Shown: positions 15,311 to 25,307 of the stretch, one piece after another
How the letters are laid out: each line of letters begins with the position of its first letter
Position numbering within the stretch: the stretch's first letter is position 1
Assembly (NCBI RefSeq): GCF_000820515.1
Contig: NZ_JXDG01000070.1
Coordinates: 88,258 to 152,257, forward strand
Direction: 5' to 3'
Length of the DNA: 64,000 nt
Origin: Pseudomonas batumici
Lineage (GTDB): Bacteria > Pseudomonadota > Gammaproteobacteria > Pseudomonadales > Pseudomonadaceae
The notes under the pieces: generated by a model
What the model saw: only the letters and a program-made list of their open reading frames with translations
The model's database searches: none
Told to the model about the DNA's origin: nothing
Position numbers and translations under genes: made by a program

Positions 15311-17107
15311 GTCGACGTCGGTGCCCTTGAGCACCGCCACATAGTACGACAGCAGTTGCAGCGGGATCGTATAGAGGATCGGCGCCAGGGTGTCGTGGAT
15401 ATGCGGCATGGTGATGACGTGCGTCCCTTCGGCGTTGGCCATCCCGGCGTTTTCGTCGGCGAAGACGATCAGCTCACCGCCGCGAGCCCGCACTTCCTGC
15501 AGGTTGGATTTGAGCTTCTCCAGCAATTCGTTGTTCGGCGCAACGGTGACGATCGGCATGTCGTTGTCCACCAGGGCCAACGGACCATGCTTGAGCTCAC
15601 CCGCCGGATAGGCTTCGGCGTGAATGTAGGAGATTTCCTTGAGCTTGAGCGAGCCCTCCATCGCCACCGGGTACTGCGCGCCACGGCCGAGGAACAGGGT
15701 GTGATGCTTGTCAGCGAACAGCTCGGCGATTTTCTCGACCTTGGCGTCCATGGCCAGGGTCTCGCCCAGACGGGTCGGCAGGCGACGCAACTCTTCCACC
15801 AGCTCCGCTTCGACACTCGGTGCCAGGGTGCCACGGACCTGGCCCAGGGCCAGGGTCAGCAGCAACAGGCTCACCAGTTGGGTGGTGAAGGCCTTGGTCG
15901 AAGCCACGCCGATTTCGCGGCCGGCCTGGGTCAACAGGGTCAGGTCCGACTCACGCACCAGCGAACTGATGCTGACGTTGCAGATCGCCAGGCTGCCGAG
16001 GAAGCCCAATTCCTTGGCATTGCGCAGGGCCGCCAGGGTGTCGGCGGTTTCACCGGACTGGGAGATGGAGACGAACAGGGTGTCCGGTTGCACCACCACC
16101 TTGCGGTAGCGGAATTCACTGGCGACCTCGACCTGGCACGGAATACCCGCCAGGCCTTCGAGCCAGTACCGCGCAACCATGCCGGCGTGATAGCTGGTGC
16201 CGCAGGCGACGATCTGCACGTTGCGCACCTTGGCGAACAACTCGGCCGCCTGGGGGCCGAACGCCTGCACCAGGACCTGGTTCGGGCCGAGGCGGTTTTC
16301 CAGGGTGCGCTGGACCACGGTCGGTTGTTCGTGGATTTCCTTGAGCATGAAGTGGCGGAACGCGCCCTTCTCGGCCGCCTCCGCGCCGTCGCGATACTGC
16401 ACGGCTTCACGCTCGACCTGACGACCCTCGATATCCCAGATCTGCACGCTGTCGCGGTGGATCTCGGCGATATCGCCCTCTTCCAGGTACATGAAGCGGT
16501 CAGTGACCTGACGCAGCGCCAACTGGTCGGAGGCGAGGAAGTTCTCCCCCAGGCCCAGGCCGATCACCAGCGGGCTGCCGCTGCGGGCGGCCAGCAGGCG
16601 ATCCGGTTGCTGCGCGTTGATCACCGCCAGGCCGTAGGCACCATGCAGCTCCTTGACGGTGGCCTTCAAGGCCTTGGTCAGGTCGCCCAGGTCCTTGAAC
16701 TTGTGGTGCAGCAAGTGGGCGATGACTTCGGTGTCGGTGTCCGAAGTAAAGACGTAGCCCATTCCCTTGAGCTGTTCGCGCAACACTTCGTGGTTCTCGA
16801 TGATGCCGTTGTGCACCACGGCAATATCGGAGCCGGAGAAATGCGGGTGGGCATTGCGTTCGCACGGGGCACCATGGGTTGCCCAACGGGTGTGGGCGAT
16901 ACCCAGTCGACCCGGCATCGGCTCACCCGCCAGCGCCTGCTCCAGCTCGCTGACCTTGCCCGTGCGACGGGTGCGCTCCAGCGTGCCGTTATGGCTGAAA
17001 ACGGCGACACCGGCGCTGTCGTAGCCGCGGTATTCCAGACGCTTCAGGCCCTCGACCAGAATGGCCGTGATATTACGTTCAGCAACTGCACCGACAATTC
17101 CACACAT
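15272..17107 (-). CDS. glmS: glutamine--fructose-6-phosphate aminotransferase (isomerizing)
   Basis: A 611-residue enzyme making glucosamine-6-phosphate from fructose-6-phosphate and glutamine, the first step to UDP-GlcNAc. The N-terminal class II glutaminase begins MCGIVG, so Cys2 is the nucleophile. Two SIS isomerase domains follow (CGTSYHAGM, ISQSGETADT, GRGAQYPVA), and the C-terminus ends LAKSVTVE as in all GlmS. The gene starts 3 bases after the glmR stop, so the two are cotranscribed. glmU, which acts later in the same pathway, lies upstream. Confidence 0.98.
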   Translation of the reverse strand: MCGIVGAVAERNITAILVEGLKRLEYRGYDSAGVAVFSHNGTLERTRRTGKVSELEQALAGEPMPGRLGIAHTRWATHGAPCERNAHPHFSGSDIAVVHNGIIENHEVLREQLKGMGYVFTSDTDTEVIAHLLHHKFKDLGDLTKALKATVKELHGAYGLAVINAQQPDRLLAARSGSPLVIGLGLGENFLASDQLALRQVTDRFMYLEEGDIAEIHRDSVQIWDIEGRQVEREAVQYRDGAEAAEKGAFRHFMLKEIHEQPTVVQRTLENRLGPNQVLVQAFGPQAAELFAKVRNVQIVACGTSYHAGMVARYWLEGLAGIPCQVEVASEFRYRKVVVQPDTLFVSISQSGETADTLAALRNAKELGFLGSLAICNVSISSLVRESDLTLLTQAGREIGVASTKAFTTQLVSLLLLTLALGQVRGTLAPSVEAELVEELRRLPTRLGETLAMDAKVEKIAELFADKHHTLFLGRGAQYPVAMEGSLKLKEISYIHAEAYPAGELKHGPLALVDNDMPIVTVAPNNELLEKLKSNLQEVRARGGELIVFADENAGMANAEGTHVITMPHIHDTLAPILYTIPLQLLSYYVAVLKGTDVDQPRNLAKSVTVE

Positions 17108-17110
17108 GCT

Positions 17111-17893
17111 CTATTTCTCCTGGCTGGCAACCGCGCAAACGACAGTGATGCCGCGGGCCTGAATCTGTTCGCGTACCTCTTTGGGTAAACGATCATCGGT
17201 AATAAGGGTATGGATACTGCTCCAGGGCAGCTCCAGGTTGGGAATCTTGCGGCCGATCTTGTCGGACTCGACCATGACCACCACTTCGCGGGCGACCTCC
17301 GCCATCACGCGGCTCAGTCCCAGCAATTCGTGGAAGGTGGTGGTGCCACGCTCCAGATCGATGCCGTCGGCGCCGATGAACAACTGGTCGAAGTCGTAGG
17401 AACGCAGGACACGCTCGGCGACCTGCCCCTGGAAAGACTCGGAATGCGGGTCCCAGGTTCCGCCGGTCATCAGCAGCACCGGCTCGTGTTCCAGCTCGCT
17501 CAGGGCTCGGGCGACATGCAGGGAATTGGTCATCACCACCAGGCCGGGTTGCTGACCCAGCTGCGGGATCATCGCGGCGGTGGTACTGCCACTGTCGATA
17601 ATGATACGCGCATGCTCACGGATACGTCCTACAGCAGTTCGGGCAATTGCCTGCTTGTAGCGGGAAACCGTCTGGGCCGGGTCGCCGAACATCTCGTGGG
17701 GAATGGTGATCGCGCCGCCGTAGCGCCGCATCAGCAGACCGTGGCTTTCCAGGGCCGCGAGGTCCTTGCGAATCGTCACCTCGGAGGTTTCGAAGCGCCT
17801 GGCCAGTTCATCCACACTGACTTCGCCCTGGTCATTGAGCATGGCCAGGATGTTGTGCCGACGTTGAGGGGTATTGCGTTTCGATATAGTCAC
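17111..17893 (-). CDS. glmR: DeoR/GlpR-family regulator of amino-sugar genes
   Basis: 260 residues. The N-terminal DeoR helix-turn-helix is RRHNILAMLNDQGEVSVDELARRFETSEVTIRKDLAALE. The C-terminal sugar-phosphate sensor domain has IIDSGSTTAAMIPQL and FIGADGIDLERGTTT. It occupies the position of the Pseudomonas glmR gene between glmU and glmS, and overlaps the glmS transcription unit. It probably senses an amino-sugar phosphate and controls itself and glmS; a perfect inverted repeat lies just upstream. Confidence 0.9.
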   Translation of the reverse strand: MTISKRNTPQRRHNILAMLNDQGEVSVDELARRFETSEVTIRKDLAALESHGLLMRRYGGAITIPHEMFGDPAQTVSRYKQAIARTAVGRIREHARIIIDSGSTTAAMIPQLGQQPGLVVMTNSLHVARALSELEHEPVLLMTGGTWDPHSESFQGQVAERVLRSYDFDQLFIGADGIDLERGTTTFHELLGLSRVMAEVAREVVVMVESDKIGRKIPNLELPWSSIHTLITDDRLPKEVREQIQARGITVVCAVASQEK

Positions 17894-17895
17894 TT

Positions 17896-17947
17896 AAGTT
17901 TCGATTCGAAAGATAATTGCGGCAATGAAACCTTCGAATCGAAACTT
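17896..17947. promoter_or_regulatory. GlmR operator (paired sites)
   Basis: AAGTTTCGATTCGAA (17896-17910) and TTCGAATCGAAACTT (17933-17947) form a perfect 15-bp inverted repeat with a 22-base spacer immediately upstream of glmR. Each arm is itself close to the TTCGN(n)CGAA core recognised by DeoR-family proteins. Autoregulation of glmR-glmS is likely. Confidence 0.75.
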
Positions 17948-18006
17948 AGTCAAGTGAAATGAGCGGACTGTGGATAAATATCCTCCGCAGCGCCGCTGTG
18001 GATAAC

Positions 18007-19374
18007 TCAGGGTTTGCTGATCTTCACCGGGCGTTTCCAACCCTCGATATTACGCTGGCGGGCGCGGGCCACCGCCAACTGCGCTGCGCCGACATTCTGG
18101 TGGATGGTCGAGCCCGCCGCCGTGCTGGCTCCGGACGCGATATCCACAGGCGCCACCAGCGAGTTGTTGGAACCGATGAAGACGTCTTCACCCAGCACCG
18201 TCCTGTGCTTGTTCGCCCCGTCGTAGTTACAGGTGATGGTACCGGCACCGATATTGGTCCGCGCGCCGATTTCGGCATCGCCGAGGTAAGTCAGGTGCCC
18301 ACACTTGGCGTCTTCGCCCAGGTGCGCATTCTTCAGTTCGACAAAGTTACCCACATGGGCACGGGCGTCGAGCACGCTCCCCGGGCGCAGGCGAGCGAAC
18401 GGACCGGCATCGCTGCCCTCGCCCATGACCGCACCGTCGATATGGCTGTTGGCCTTGATGGTCACGCCCTTGCGCAGGGTGCTGTTGCGAATCACACAGT
18501 TCGGACCGATCACCACCTCGTCCTCGATCACCACCTGGCCTTCGAGAATCACGTTGATGTCGATCAGCACATCACGACCGACGCTCACCTCACCGCGTAC
18601 ATCGAAACGGGCTGGGTCGCGCAGGGTCACGCCCTGTGCCATCAGCCGACGGGCCGCGCGCAACTGGTAATGACGCTCCAGCTCGGCCAACTGCCGGCGG
18701 TCGTTGGCCCCCTGCACTTCCATGGCGTCTTGAGGTTGCTCGGTGGCGACCACCAGGCCGTCAGCCACCGCCATGGCAATGACGTCGGTCAGGTAGTACT
18801 CGCCCTGGGCATTGTTGTTCGACAGGCGACTCATCCACTCACCCAGGCGCTTGGCCGGCAGTGCGAGAATCCCGGTGTTGCCTTCGGTGATCGCACGTTC
18901 GGCGGCGTTGGCGTCCTTCTGCTCGACGATCGCGGTTACCTTGCCTGCGGCATCGCGCACGATCCGGCCATAACCGGTGGGGTCATCCAGCTCGACCGTC
19001 AACAGCCCCAGCTGCTCCGGGCCGGCCTGCTCCAGCAGACGCTGCAAGGTCTCGACTTCGATCAAGGGCACGTCGCCGTAGAGGATCAGCACGGTGTCGG
19101 CGGTAATGAAAGGCACCGCCTGGGCCACGGCATGGCCGGTGCCCAGCTGCTGGTCCTGCAGGACAAAGTTCAGGTCATCGGCGGCCAGGCGCTCACGCAC
19201 CTGGTCGGCGCCATGGCCGATCACCACATGGATACGCTGTGGATCAAGTTGTCGGGCGCTGTGGATAACATGTCCCAACATCGAATTGCCCGCGACCGGG
19301 TGCAACACTTTAGGCAGCGAAGAGCGCATACGGGTGCCCTGACCCGCCGCGAGGATAACGATTTCGAGAGACAT
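18007..19374 (-). CDS. glmU: bifunctional GlcN-1-P acetyltransferase / UDP-GlcNAc pyrophosphorylase
   Basis: 455 residues. The N-terminal uridyltransferase domain has LAAGQGTRMRSSLPKVLHPVAG; the C-terminal left-handed beta helix of hexapeptide repeats (acetyltransferase) runs from about residue 250 (VIGPNCVIRNSTLRKGVTI, GDAEIGARTNIGAGTITCNYDG). It makes UDP-GlcNAc for peptidoglycan and LPS. It lies between the ATP synthase operon terminator and glmR-glmS. Confidence 0.98.
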   Translation of the reverse strand: MSLEIVILAAGQGTRMRSSLPKVLHPVAGNSMLGHVIHSARQLDPQRIHVVIGHGADQVRERLAADDLNFVLQDQQLGTGHAVAQAVPFITADTVLILYGDVPLIEVETLQRLLEQAGPEQLGLLTVELDDPTGYGRIVRDAAGKVTAIVEQKDANAAERAITEGNTGILALPAKRLGEWMSRLSNNNAQGEYYLTDVIAMAVADGLVVATEQPQDAMEVQGANDRRQLAELERHYQLRAARRLMAQGVTLRDPARFDVRGEVSVGRDVLIDINVILEGQVVIEDEVVIGPNCVIRNSTLRKGVTIKANSHIDGAVMGEGSDAGPFARLRPGSVLDARAHVGNFVELKNAHLGEDAKCGHLTYLGDAEIGARTNIGAGTITCNYDGANKHRTVLGEDVFIGSNNSLVAPVDIASGASTAAGSTIHQNVGAAQLAVARARQRNIEGWKRPVKISKP

Positions 19375-19434
19375 GACTGGTTACCAATCCTGGGTGGTCG
19401 GTGGCTGTGACCACGTGATAAACGCGAAAAAGAA

Positions 19435-19463
19435 AAAAGGGTAGCCGAGGCTACCCTTTTTAA
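19435..19463 (-). terminator. ATP synthase operon terminator
   Basis: AAAAAGGGTAGCC-GAG-GGCTACCCTTTTT-type hairpin between glmU and atpC; T runs on both strands allow bidirectional use. Confidence 0.85.
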
Positions 19464-19486
19464 TCAATCACACAACAAGTGCCGGC

Positions 19487-19912
19487 TTAGCCGCCAAACT
19501 TCTTGCGGATCTGCTGGACGGTGCGCAGCTGAGCTGACGCCTCGGCCAGACGTGCGGCAGCGGAACCGTAATCGAACTCCGCGCCACGTTCATGCAGGGC
19601 CTTCTCGGCAGCCTTGACGGCTTCCTGAGCGGAGGCTTCATCCAGGTCGGCAGCACGTTGCACGGTGTCGGCAAGAACCTTGACCATGTTCGGCTGAACC
19701 TCGAGGAAACCACCGGAGATGTAGAACACCTCGGCTTCCCCGCCCTGCTTGATCAGGCGGATCGGACCCGGTTTCAGATTAGTGATCAGCGGCGCGTGAC
19801 CCAGGGCGATACCAAGATCACCCAGTGCACCGTGCGCAATCACCATCTCGACCAGGCCGGAGAAGATTTCCCCTTCCGCACTGACGATGTCGCAATGGAC
19901 TGTCATAGCCAT
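19487..19912 (-). CDS. atpC: F1 ATP synthase epsilon subunit
   Basis: 141 residues: N-terminal beta sandwich (VHCDIVSAEGEIFSGLVEMV, GDLGIALGHAPLIT) and C-terminal helical hairpin that inhibits ATP hydrolysis. Last gene of the atp operon, 45 bases after atpD. Confidence 0.97.
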   Translation of the reverse strand: MAMTVHCDIVSAEGEIFSGLVEMVIAHGALGDLGIALGHAPLITNLKPGPIRLIKQGGEAEVFYISGGFLEVQPNMVKVLADTVQRAADLDEASAQEAVKAAEKALHERGAEFDYGSAAARLAEASAQLRTVQQIRKKFGG

Positions 19913-19957
19913 CTGATTGCCTCAACCTAAATGAGCGCCCGTTGCCGGGCGCCGGGA

Positions 19958-21334
19958 TTACAGTTTCTTGGCTTTCTCGATCGCTTCTTCGATGCCGCCA
20001 ACCATGTAGAACGCTTGTTCTGGCAGGTGGTCGTAGTCACCGTTGAGGATGCCTTTGAAGCCAGCAATGGTGTCTTTCAGGGAAACGTATTTACCCGAGG
20101 CACCGGTGAAGACTTCAGCCACGAAGAACGGCTGCGACAGGAAGCGCTGGATCTTACGAGCACGGGATACCAACTGCTTGTCGGCTTCCGACAGCTCGTC
20201 CATACCCAGGATCGCGATGATGTCCTTCAGCTCTTTGTAGCGCTGCAGCACGTACTGAACGCCGCGAGCGGTTTCGTAGTGCTCGTTGCCGATCACGTTC
20301 GGGTCCAGCTGGCGCGAAGTCGAGTCCAGTGGATCGACCGCTGGGTAGATACCCAGGGAGGCGATGTCACGGGACAGTACGACGGTGGCGTCCAAGTGGG
20401 CGAAGGTGGTCGCCGGCGACGGGTCGGTCAAGTCGTCCGCAGGTACGTAAACGGCCTGGATCGAAGTAATCGAACCTTGCTTGGTCGAAGTGATGCGCTC
20501 TTGCAGCACGCCCATCTCTTCAGCCAGGGTCGGCTGGTAACCTACTGCCGAAGGCATACGGCCCAGCAGTGCGGATACTTCGGTACCGGCCAGGGTGTAA
20601 CGGTAGATGTTGTCGACGAACAGCAGAACGTCGTTACCTTCGTCACGGAACTTCTCGGCCATGGTCAGGCCGGTCAGGGCTACGCGCAGACGGTTTCCCG
20701 GCGGCTCGTTCATCTGACCGTAAACCAGTGCCACTTTGTCCAGAACGTTGGAGTCCTTCATCTCGTGGTAGAAGTCGTTACCCTCACGAGTACGCTCACC
20801 CACACCGGCGAACACGGAATAACCGCTGTGCTCGATGGCGATGTTACGGATCAGTTCCATCATGTTTACGGTCTTGCCGACACCGGCACCACCGAACAGA
20901 CCGACTTTACCGCCCTTGGCGAACGGGCAAACCAGGTCGATAACCTTGATACCGGTTTCCAGCAGGTCGTTGCCGCCTGCTTGCTCGGCGAACGACGGCG
21001 CCGGGCGGTGGATACCCCAACGCTCGTCGGTGTCGATCGGACCTGCTTCGTCGATCGGGTTGCCGAGGACGTCCATGATCCGGCCCAGGGTCGCTTTACC
21101 GACCGGTACGGAGATCGCGGCGTTGGTGTCGACGACGTCCAGACCGCGCTTCAGGCCTTCGGTGGAACCCATCGCAATGGTACGAACCACGCCGTCGCCC
21201 AGCTGCTGCTGAACTTCCAGGGTGGTTTCCGCGCCTTGTACTTTCAGCGCGTTGTAGATGCTCGGTACGCTGTCGCGTGGAAATTCCACGTCGATAACGG
21301 CGCCGATGATTTGAACGATACGTCCGCTACTCAT
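19958..21334 (-). CDS. atpD: F1 ATP synthase beta subunit
   Basis: 458 residues. Walker A GGAGVGKTV, Walker B LLFVDNIYR, catalytic GERTREGNDFY and the family signature PAVDPLDSTSR are all present. It forms the catalytic sites of the F1 head with AtpA. Confidence 0.98.
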   Translation of the reverse strand: MSSGRIVQIIGAVIDVEFPRDSVPSIYNALKVQGAETTLEVQQQLGDGVVRTIAMGSTEGLKRGLDVVDTNAAISVPVGKATLGRIMDVLGNPIDEAGPIDTDERWGIHRPAPSFAEQAGGNDLLETGIKVIDLVCPFAKGGKVGLFGGAGVGKTVNMMELIRNIAIEHSGYSVFAGVGERTREGNDFYHEMKDSNVLDKVALVYGQMNEPPGNRLRVALTGLTMAEKFRDEGNDVLLFVDNIYRYTLAGTEVSALLGRMPSAVGYQPTLAEEMGVLQERITSTKQGSITSIQAVYVPADDLTDPSPATTFAHLDATVVLSRDIASLGIYPAVDPLDSTSRQLDPNVIGNEHYETARGVQYVLQRYKELKDIIAILGMDELSEADKQLVSRARKIQRFLSQPFFVAEVFTGASGKYVSLKDTIAGFKGILNGDYDHLPEQAFYMVGGIEEAIEKAKKL

Positions 21335-21361
21335 AGCTGGATCCTCTGAATATTTGAACCG

Positions 21362-22222
21362 TTAAACCGCGGCAGCGCCGCCGACGATTTCCGAGATCTC
21401 TTGGGTGATCGCAGCCTGACGCGCCTTGTTGTAGATCAGCTGCAAATCGCTGATCAAATCACCGGCGTTGTCGGTAGCGTTCTTCATCGCGATCATCCGC
21501 GCAGCTTGTTCAGCCGCGTTGTTCTCGACCACCGCCTGGTACACCTGCGACTCCACGTAACGCACCATCAGGCCGTCAAGCAGCTCTTTGGCGTCCGGTT
21601 CGTAGAGATAGTCCCAGTGGTGCTTGAGTTCTTGATCCGGGGTCGCCACCAGAGGAATCAACTGCTCCACTGTCGGCTGCTGGGTCATGGTGTTGATGAA
21701 CTTGTTGGACACCACGGACAGGCGGTCAATACGGCCGTCCAAGTAGGCATCCAGCATCACCTTGACGCTGCCGATCAGATCGTTGATCGACGGCTCTTCA
21801 CCCAGGTGGCTGATAGCGGCTACGACGTTACCGCCGAAGTTGCGGAAGAATGCCGCACCCTTGCTACCGACCACGCACAGATCAATCTCGACGCCGTTTT
21901 CGCGGTTTACCGCCATGTCCTTGACCAGGGCCTTGAACAGGTTGGTGTTCAAGCCACCGCACAGACCACGGTCACTGCTCACCACGACATAGCCGACGCG
22001 CTTGACGGCGCGGTCGATCATGAACGGGTGGCGGTATTCCGGGTTGGCGTTGGCCAGATGCCCAATTACCTGGCGGATACGCTCCGCATAAGGACGGCTA
22101 GCAGCCATGCGCATTTGTGCCTTGCGCATTTTGCTGACCGCCACTTTTTCCATGGCGCTGGTAATTTTTTGCGTGCTTTTGATGCTCGCAATCTTACTGC
22201 GAATCTCTTTTGCGCCTGCCAT
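21362..22222 (-). CDS. atpG: F1 ATP synthase gamma subunit
   Basis: 286 residues; N-terminal coiled coil (AGAKEIRSKIASIKSTQKIT) and C-terminal helix (QLIYNKARQAAITQEISEIVGGAAA) form the central rotor shaft. Between atpA and atpD as usual. Confidence 0.98.
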   Translation of the reverse strand: MAGAKEIRSKIASIKSTQKITSAMEKVAVSKMRKAQMRMAASRPYAERIRQVIGHLANANPEYRHPFMIDRAVKRVGYVVVSSDRGLCGGLNTNLFKALVKDMAVNRENGVEIDLCVVGSKGAAFFRNFGGNVVAAISHLGEEPSINDLIGSVKVMLDAYLDGRIDRLSVVSNKFINTMTQQPTVEQLIPLVATPDQELKHHWDYLYEPDAKELLDGLMVRYVESQVYQAVVENNAAEQAARMIAMKNATDNAGDLISDLQLIYNKARQAAITQEISEIVGGAAAV

Positions 22223-22272
22223 GTAACACCTATCAGGTTAGCAAGCGGGAGCCTTGCGGCTCCCGCTGCGGC

Positions 22273-23817
22273 TTACCAGGTTTGGGTGGCCTTGAACTTC
22301 TCGATACCGGCTTTCATGCCAGCGTCGATTTCGTCATTGAAGTCACCCTTCACGTTGATCTTGGCCAACAAGTCGGCATGATCGCGGTTGAAGTAAGCAA
22401 TCAGCGCTTGTTCGAAGCTGCCGATCTTGGCGATTTCGACGTCAGTCAGGAACCCACGTTCAGCGGCATACAGCGACAGCGCCATGTCGGCGATCGACAT
22501 CGGTGCGTATTGCTTCTGCTTCATCAGCTCGGTAACGCGCTGACCGTGCTCAAGTTGCTTACGGGTCGCTTCGTCCAGGTCAGAAGCGAACTGGGCGAAT
22601 GCCGCCAGCTCACGGTACTGGGCCAGGGCGGTACGGATACCACCGGACAGCTTCTTGATGATCTTGGTCTGAGCGGCACCACCTACGCGGGATACCGAAA
22701 CACCGGCGTTCACAGCAGGACGGATCCCGGAGTTGAACATGGCCGATTCCAGGAAGATCTGACCGTCGGTGATGGAAATCACGTTGGTCGGAACGAACGC
22801 GGAAACGTCGCCAGCCTGGGTTTCGATGATCGGCAGCGCGGTCAGGGAACCGGTCTTGCCAGTCACTGCGCCGTTGGTGAACTTCTCGACGTACTCTTCC
22901 GAAACGCGGGATGCGCGCTCCAGCAGACGGGAGTGGAGATAGAACACGTCACCTGGGTAGGCTTCACGGCCTGGCGGACGGCGCAGCAGCAGGGAGATCT
23001 GGCGGTAAGCCACTGCTTGCTTGGACAGATCGTCATAAACGATCAGCGCGTCTTCGCCGCGGTCGCGGAAGAACTCGCCCATGGTGCAACCGGAGTACGG
23101 TGCCAGGAACTGCAGCGCAGGAGATTCGGAAGCACTGGCAGCCACGATGATGGTGTTGGCCAGGGCGCCGTTTTCTTCCAGCTTGCGAACCACGTTGGCG
23201 ATGGTCGATTGCTTCTGACCGATAGCCACGTAGACGCAGAAGATGCCGCTGTCTTTCTGGTTGATGATCGCGTCGATCGCCAGAGCGGTCTTACCGATCT
23301 GACGGTCACCGATGATCAGCTCACGCTGGCCACGGCCGACCGGGATCATGGCATCGACAGCCTTGTAGCCAGTCTGTACAGGCTGGTCTACCGACTTACG
23401 CCAGATCACGCCTGGAGCCACTTTCTCGACCGCGTCGGTCAAGGTGTTGTTCAGCGGACCTTTGCCGTCAACAGGGTTACCCAGTGCGTCGACAACGCGA
23501 CCCAGCAGTTCCTTACCGACCGGAACTTCGAGGATGCGGCCGGTGCACTTGGCGCTCATGCCTTCAGCCAGAGTCGTGTAGGCGCCCAGTACCACGGCAC
23601 CTACGGAGTCTTGCTCGAGGTTGAGGGCCATACCGTAGACGCCGCCCGGAAACTCGATCATCTCGCCGTACATGACGTCGGCCAGACCGTGAATCCGCAC
23701 GATACCGTCAGACACGCTGACGACAGTGCCTTCGTTACGGGCTTGGGAGGTCACATCGAGCTTTTCGATGCGGCCCTTGATAATTTCACTTATTTCGGAA
23801 GGATTGAGTTGCTGCAT
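22273..23817 (-). CDS. atpA: F1 ATP synthase alpha subunit
   Basis: 514 residues with GDRQIGKTA (Walker A), the arginine-finger region and the signature segment PAVNAGVSVSRVG. It carries the non-catalytic nucleotide sites of F1. Confidence 0.98.
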   Translation of the reverse strand: MQQLNPSEISEIIKGRIEKLDVTSQARNEGTVVSVSDGIVRIHGLADVMYGEMIEFPGGVYGMALNLEQDSVGAVVLGAYTTLAEGMSAKCTGRILEVPVGKELLGRVVDALGNPVDGKGPLNNTLTDAVEKVAPGVIWRKSVDQPVQTGYKAVDAMIPVGRGQRELIIGDRQIGKTALAIDAIINQKDSGIFCVYVAIGQKQSTIANVVRKLEENGALANTIIVAASASESPALQFLAPYSGCTMGEFFRDRGEDALIVYDDLSKQAVAYRQISLLLRRPPGREAYPGDVFYLHSRLLERASRVSEEYVEKFTNGAVTGKTGSLTALPIIETQAGDVSAFVPTNVISITDGQIFLESAMFNSGIRPAVNAGVSVSRVGGAAQTKIIKKLSGGIRTALAQYRELAAFAQFASDLDEATRKQLEHGQRVTELMKQKQYAPMSIADMALSLYAAERGFLTDVEIAKIGSFEQALIAYFNRDHADLLAKINVKGDFNDEIDAGMKAGIEKFKATQTW

Positions 23818-23838
23818 TGCTCTGCTGCCCCTTCAAAC

Positions 23839-24375
23839 TCAAGATTTCAATGCTTCGGCCAGGTTCGCGAGTTTGCCGCGAACCGAGCCATCGATAACCA
23901 GGTCGCCGGCGCGGATCACGACGCCACCAATCAGCGCGGCGTCCTCCGCAACTTGCAGGCGCACTTCCCGATTGAGTCGTGCACTGAGAACCTTGGCGAG
24001 TTTGTCTTGCTGTTCTTGGTTCAATGCAAAAGCACTGGTCACTTCCACGTCTACCGACTTCTCCCGCTCGGCCTTGTACAGGTCGAACAGAGCGGCGATC
24101 TCCGGCAACAGCAGGAGACGGTCGTTTTCAGCAACGACGTGGATGAAATTCTGTGCCTTGGCATCAAACTTGTCGCCACACACGTCAATGAACGTGGTGG
24201 CCTTTTCTGCGCTCGTCAGTCGCGGGGCCTTGAGCACGCGCTGCATGGTGTCGTCTTCCGACACCGCTGCTGCCAGGCCGAGCATGGCTGACCAATTGGC
24301 CAGTTGCTGGTGGGCCTGAGCGTGCTCGAAGGCCGCCTTAGCGTAAGGTCGGGCCAACGTGGTCAGTTCTGCCAT
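23839..24375 (-). CDS. atpH: F1 ATP synthase delta subunit
   Basis: 178 residues; N-terminal helical bundle (LARPYAKAAFEHA) and C-terminal segment (GGVVIRAGDLVIDGSVRGKLANLAEAL). It joins the b stalk to the top of F1. Confidence 0.97.
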   Translation of the reverse strand: MAELTTLARPYAKAAFEHAQAHQQLANWSAMLGLAAAVSEDDTMQRVLKAPRLTSAEKATTFIDVCGDKFDAKAQNFIHVVAENDRLLLLPEIAALFDLYKAEREKSVDVEVTSAFALNQEQQDKLAKVLSARLNREVRLQVAEDAALIGGVVIRAGDLVIDGSVRGKLANLAEALKS

Positions 24376-24387
24376 GATCGCCCTCGC

Positions 24388-24858
24388 TTAGATTTCAGTA
24401 GCCAGTTTGTTAACCAGCTCTGCGTGCGCGTTTTGATCGATTGATTTGCCCAGGATCTTCCCGGCGCCGTCGACCACCAGGCTACCCAATTGGGCGCGCA
24501 GCGCGTCTTTGACACTGTTGAGTTCCTGTTCGATCTCGGCCTGAGCCTGAGCCTTCACACGGTCAGCTTCGACGCGAGCCTGTTCACGGGCTTCGTCGAC
24601 GATCTGGTTACCGCGTTTCTTGGCTTGCTCGATGATTTCGGCTGCCTGAGCTTTAGCATCGCGCAGTTGATGACCCGCTTTCTCTTGGGCCAACTCCAGG
24701 TCGCGAGCTGCTCGGCTGGCAGCGTCCAGTCCATCCGCGATCTTCTTCTGACGTTCGTGCAGTGCCGCGATGACCGGAGGCCACACGAACTTCATGCAAA
24801 ACAGTACAAAAATGAGGAACGCAACGGACTGGCCAATCAGGGTCGCATTAATGTTCAC
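24388..24858 (-). CDS. atpF: Fo ATP synthase b subunit
   Basis: 156 residues: N-terminal membrane helix (NATLIGQSVAFLIFVLFCMKFVWPP) followed by a long charged dimerising coiled coil. Peripheral stalk. Confidence 0.97.
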   Translation of the reverse strand: MNINATLIGQSVAFLIFVLFCMKFVWPPVIAALHERQKKIADGLDAASRAARDLELAQEKAGHQLRDAKAQAAEIIEQAKKRGNQIVDEAREQARVEADRVKAQAQAEIEQELNSVKDALRAQLGSLVVDGAGKILGKSIDQNAHAELVNKLATEI

Positions 24859-24916
24859 GCCAACACCTCGCTCGTTCGTTGTCCATCACACCCATCTACT
24901 CGAAATATCCGAGTGA

Positions 24917-25174
24917 TTAGTGTGCGAGTTGACCGACGAAGGGGTTCGCGAAGGTGAAGAACAGAGCGATACCAACACCGATCATGGTTACGGCGTCGAG
25001 CAGACCGGCAACGATGAACATTTTGACTTGCAGCATTGGAACCATTTCTGGCTGACGCGCGGCGCCTTCCAGGAACTTGCCGCCCAGCAGGCCGAAACCA
25101 ATTGCGGTACCCAGTGCGCCCAGGCCGATCAACAGTGCAACAGCGATAGCGGTTAGACCAACTACAGTTTCCAT
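24917..25174 (-). CDS. atpE: Fo ATP synthase c subunit
   Basis: 85 residues, two membrane helices with the RQPE polar loop (AARQPEMVP) and the proton-carrying acidic residue in the second helix ([12 protein letters not shown]). Forms the rotor ring. Confidence 0.98.
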
Positions 25175-25307
25175 CTTTCCTCCCGACTTTTACGTCGTAT
25201 GGTTTAGGTTTTTTTAATTTAAAGCGGTAAAACAAATCGTTTCGCGGCCCCTTGCGGGGCCACCCCGCACCGAGGCGCGAGGGACATCAGAACCGCCAAG
25301 GCGGCTC

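Noticed and set aside
15356..17188. 610-codon plus-strand open frame opposite glmS
   Set aside because: It mirrors glmS codons on the other strand, has no ribosome site and no family similarity; glmS is certain.
22210..24291. 693-codon plus-strand frame opposite atpA/atpH
   Set aside because: Antisense shadow of the ATP synthase genes in GC-rich DNA.
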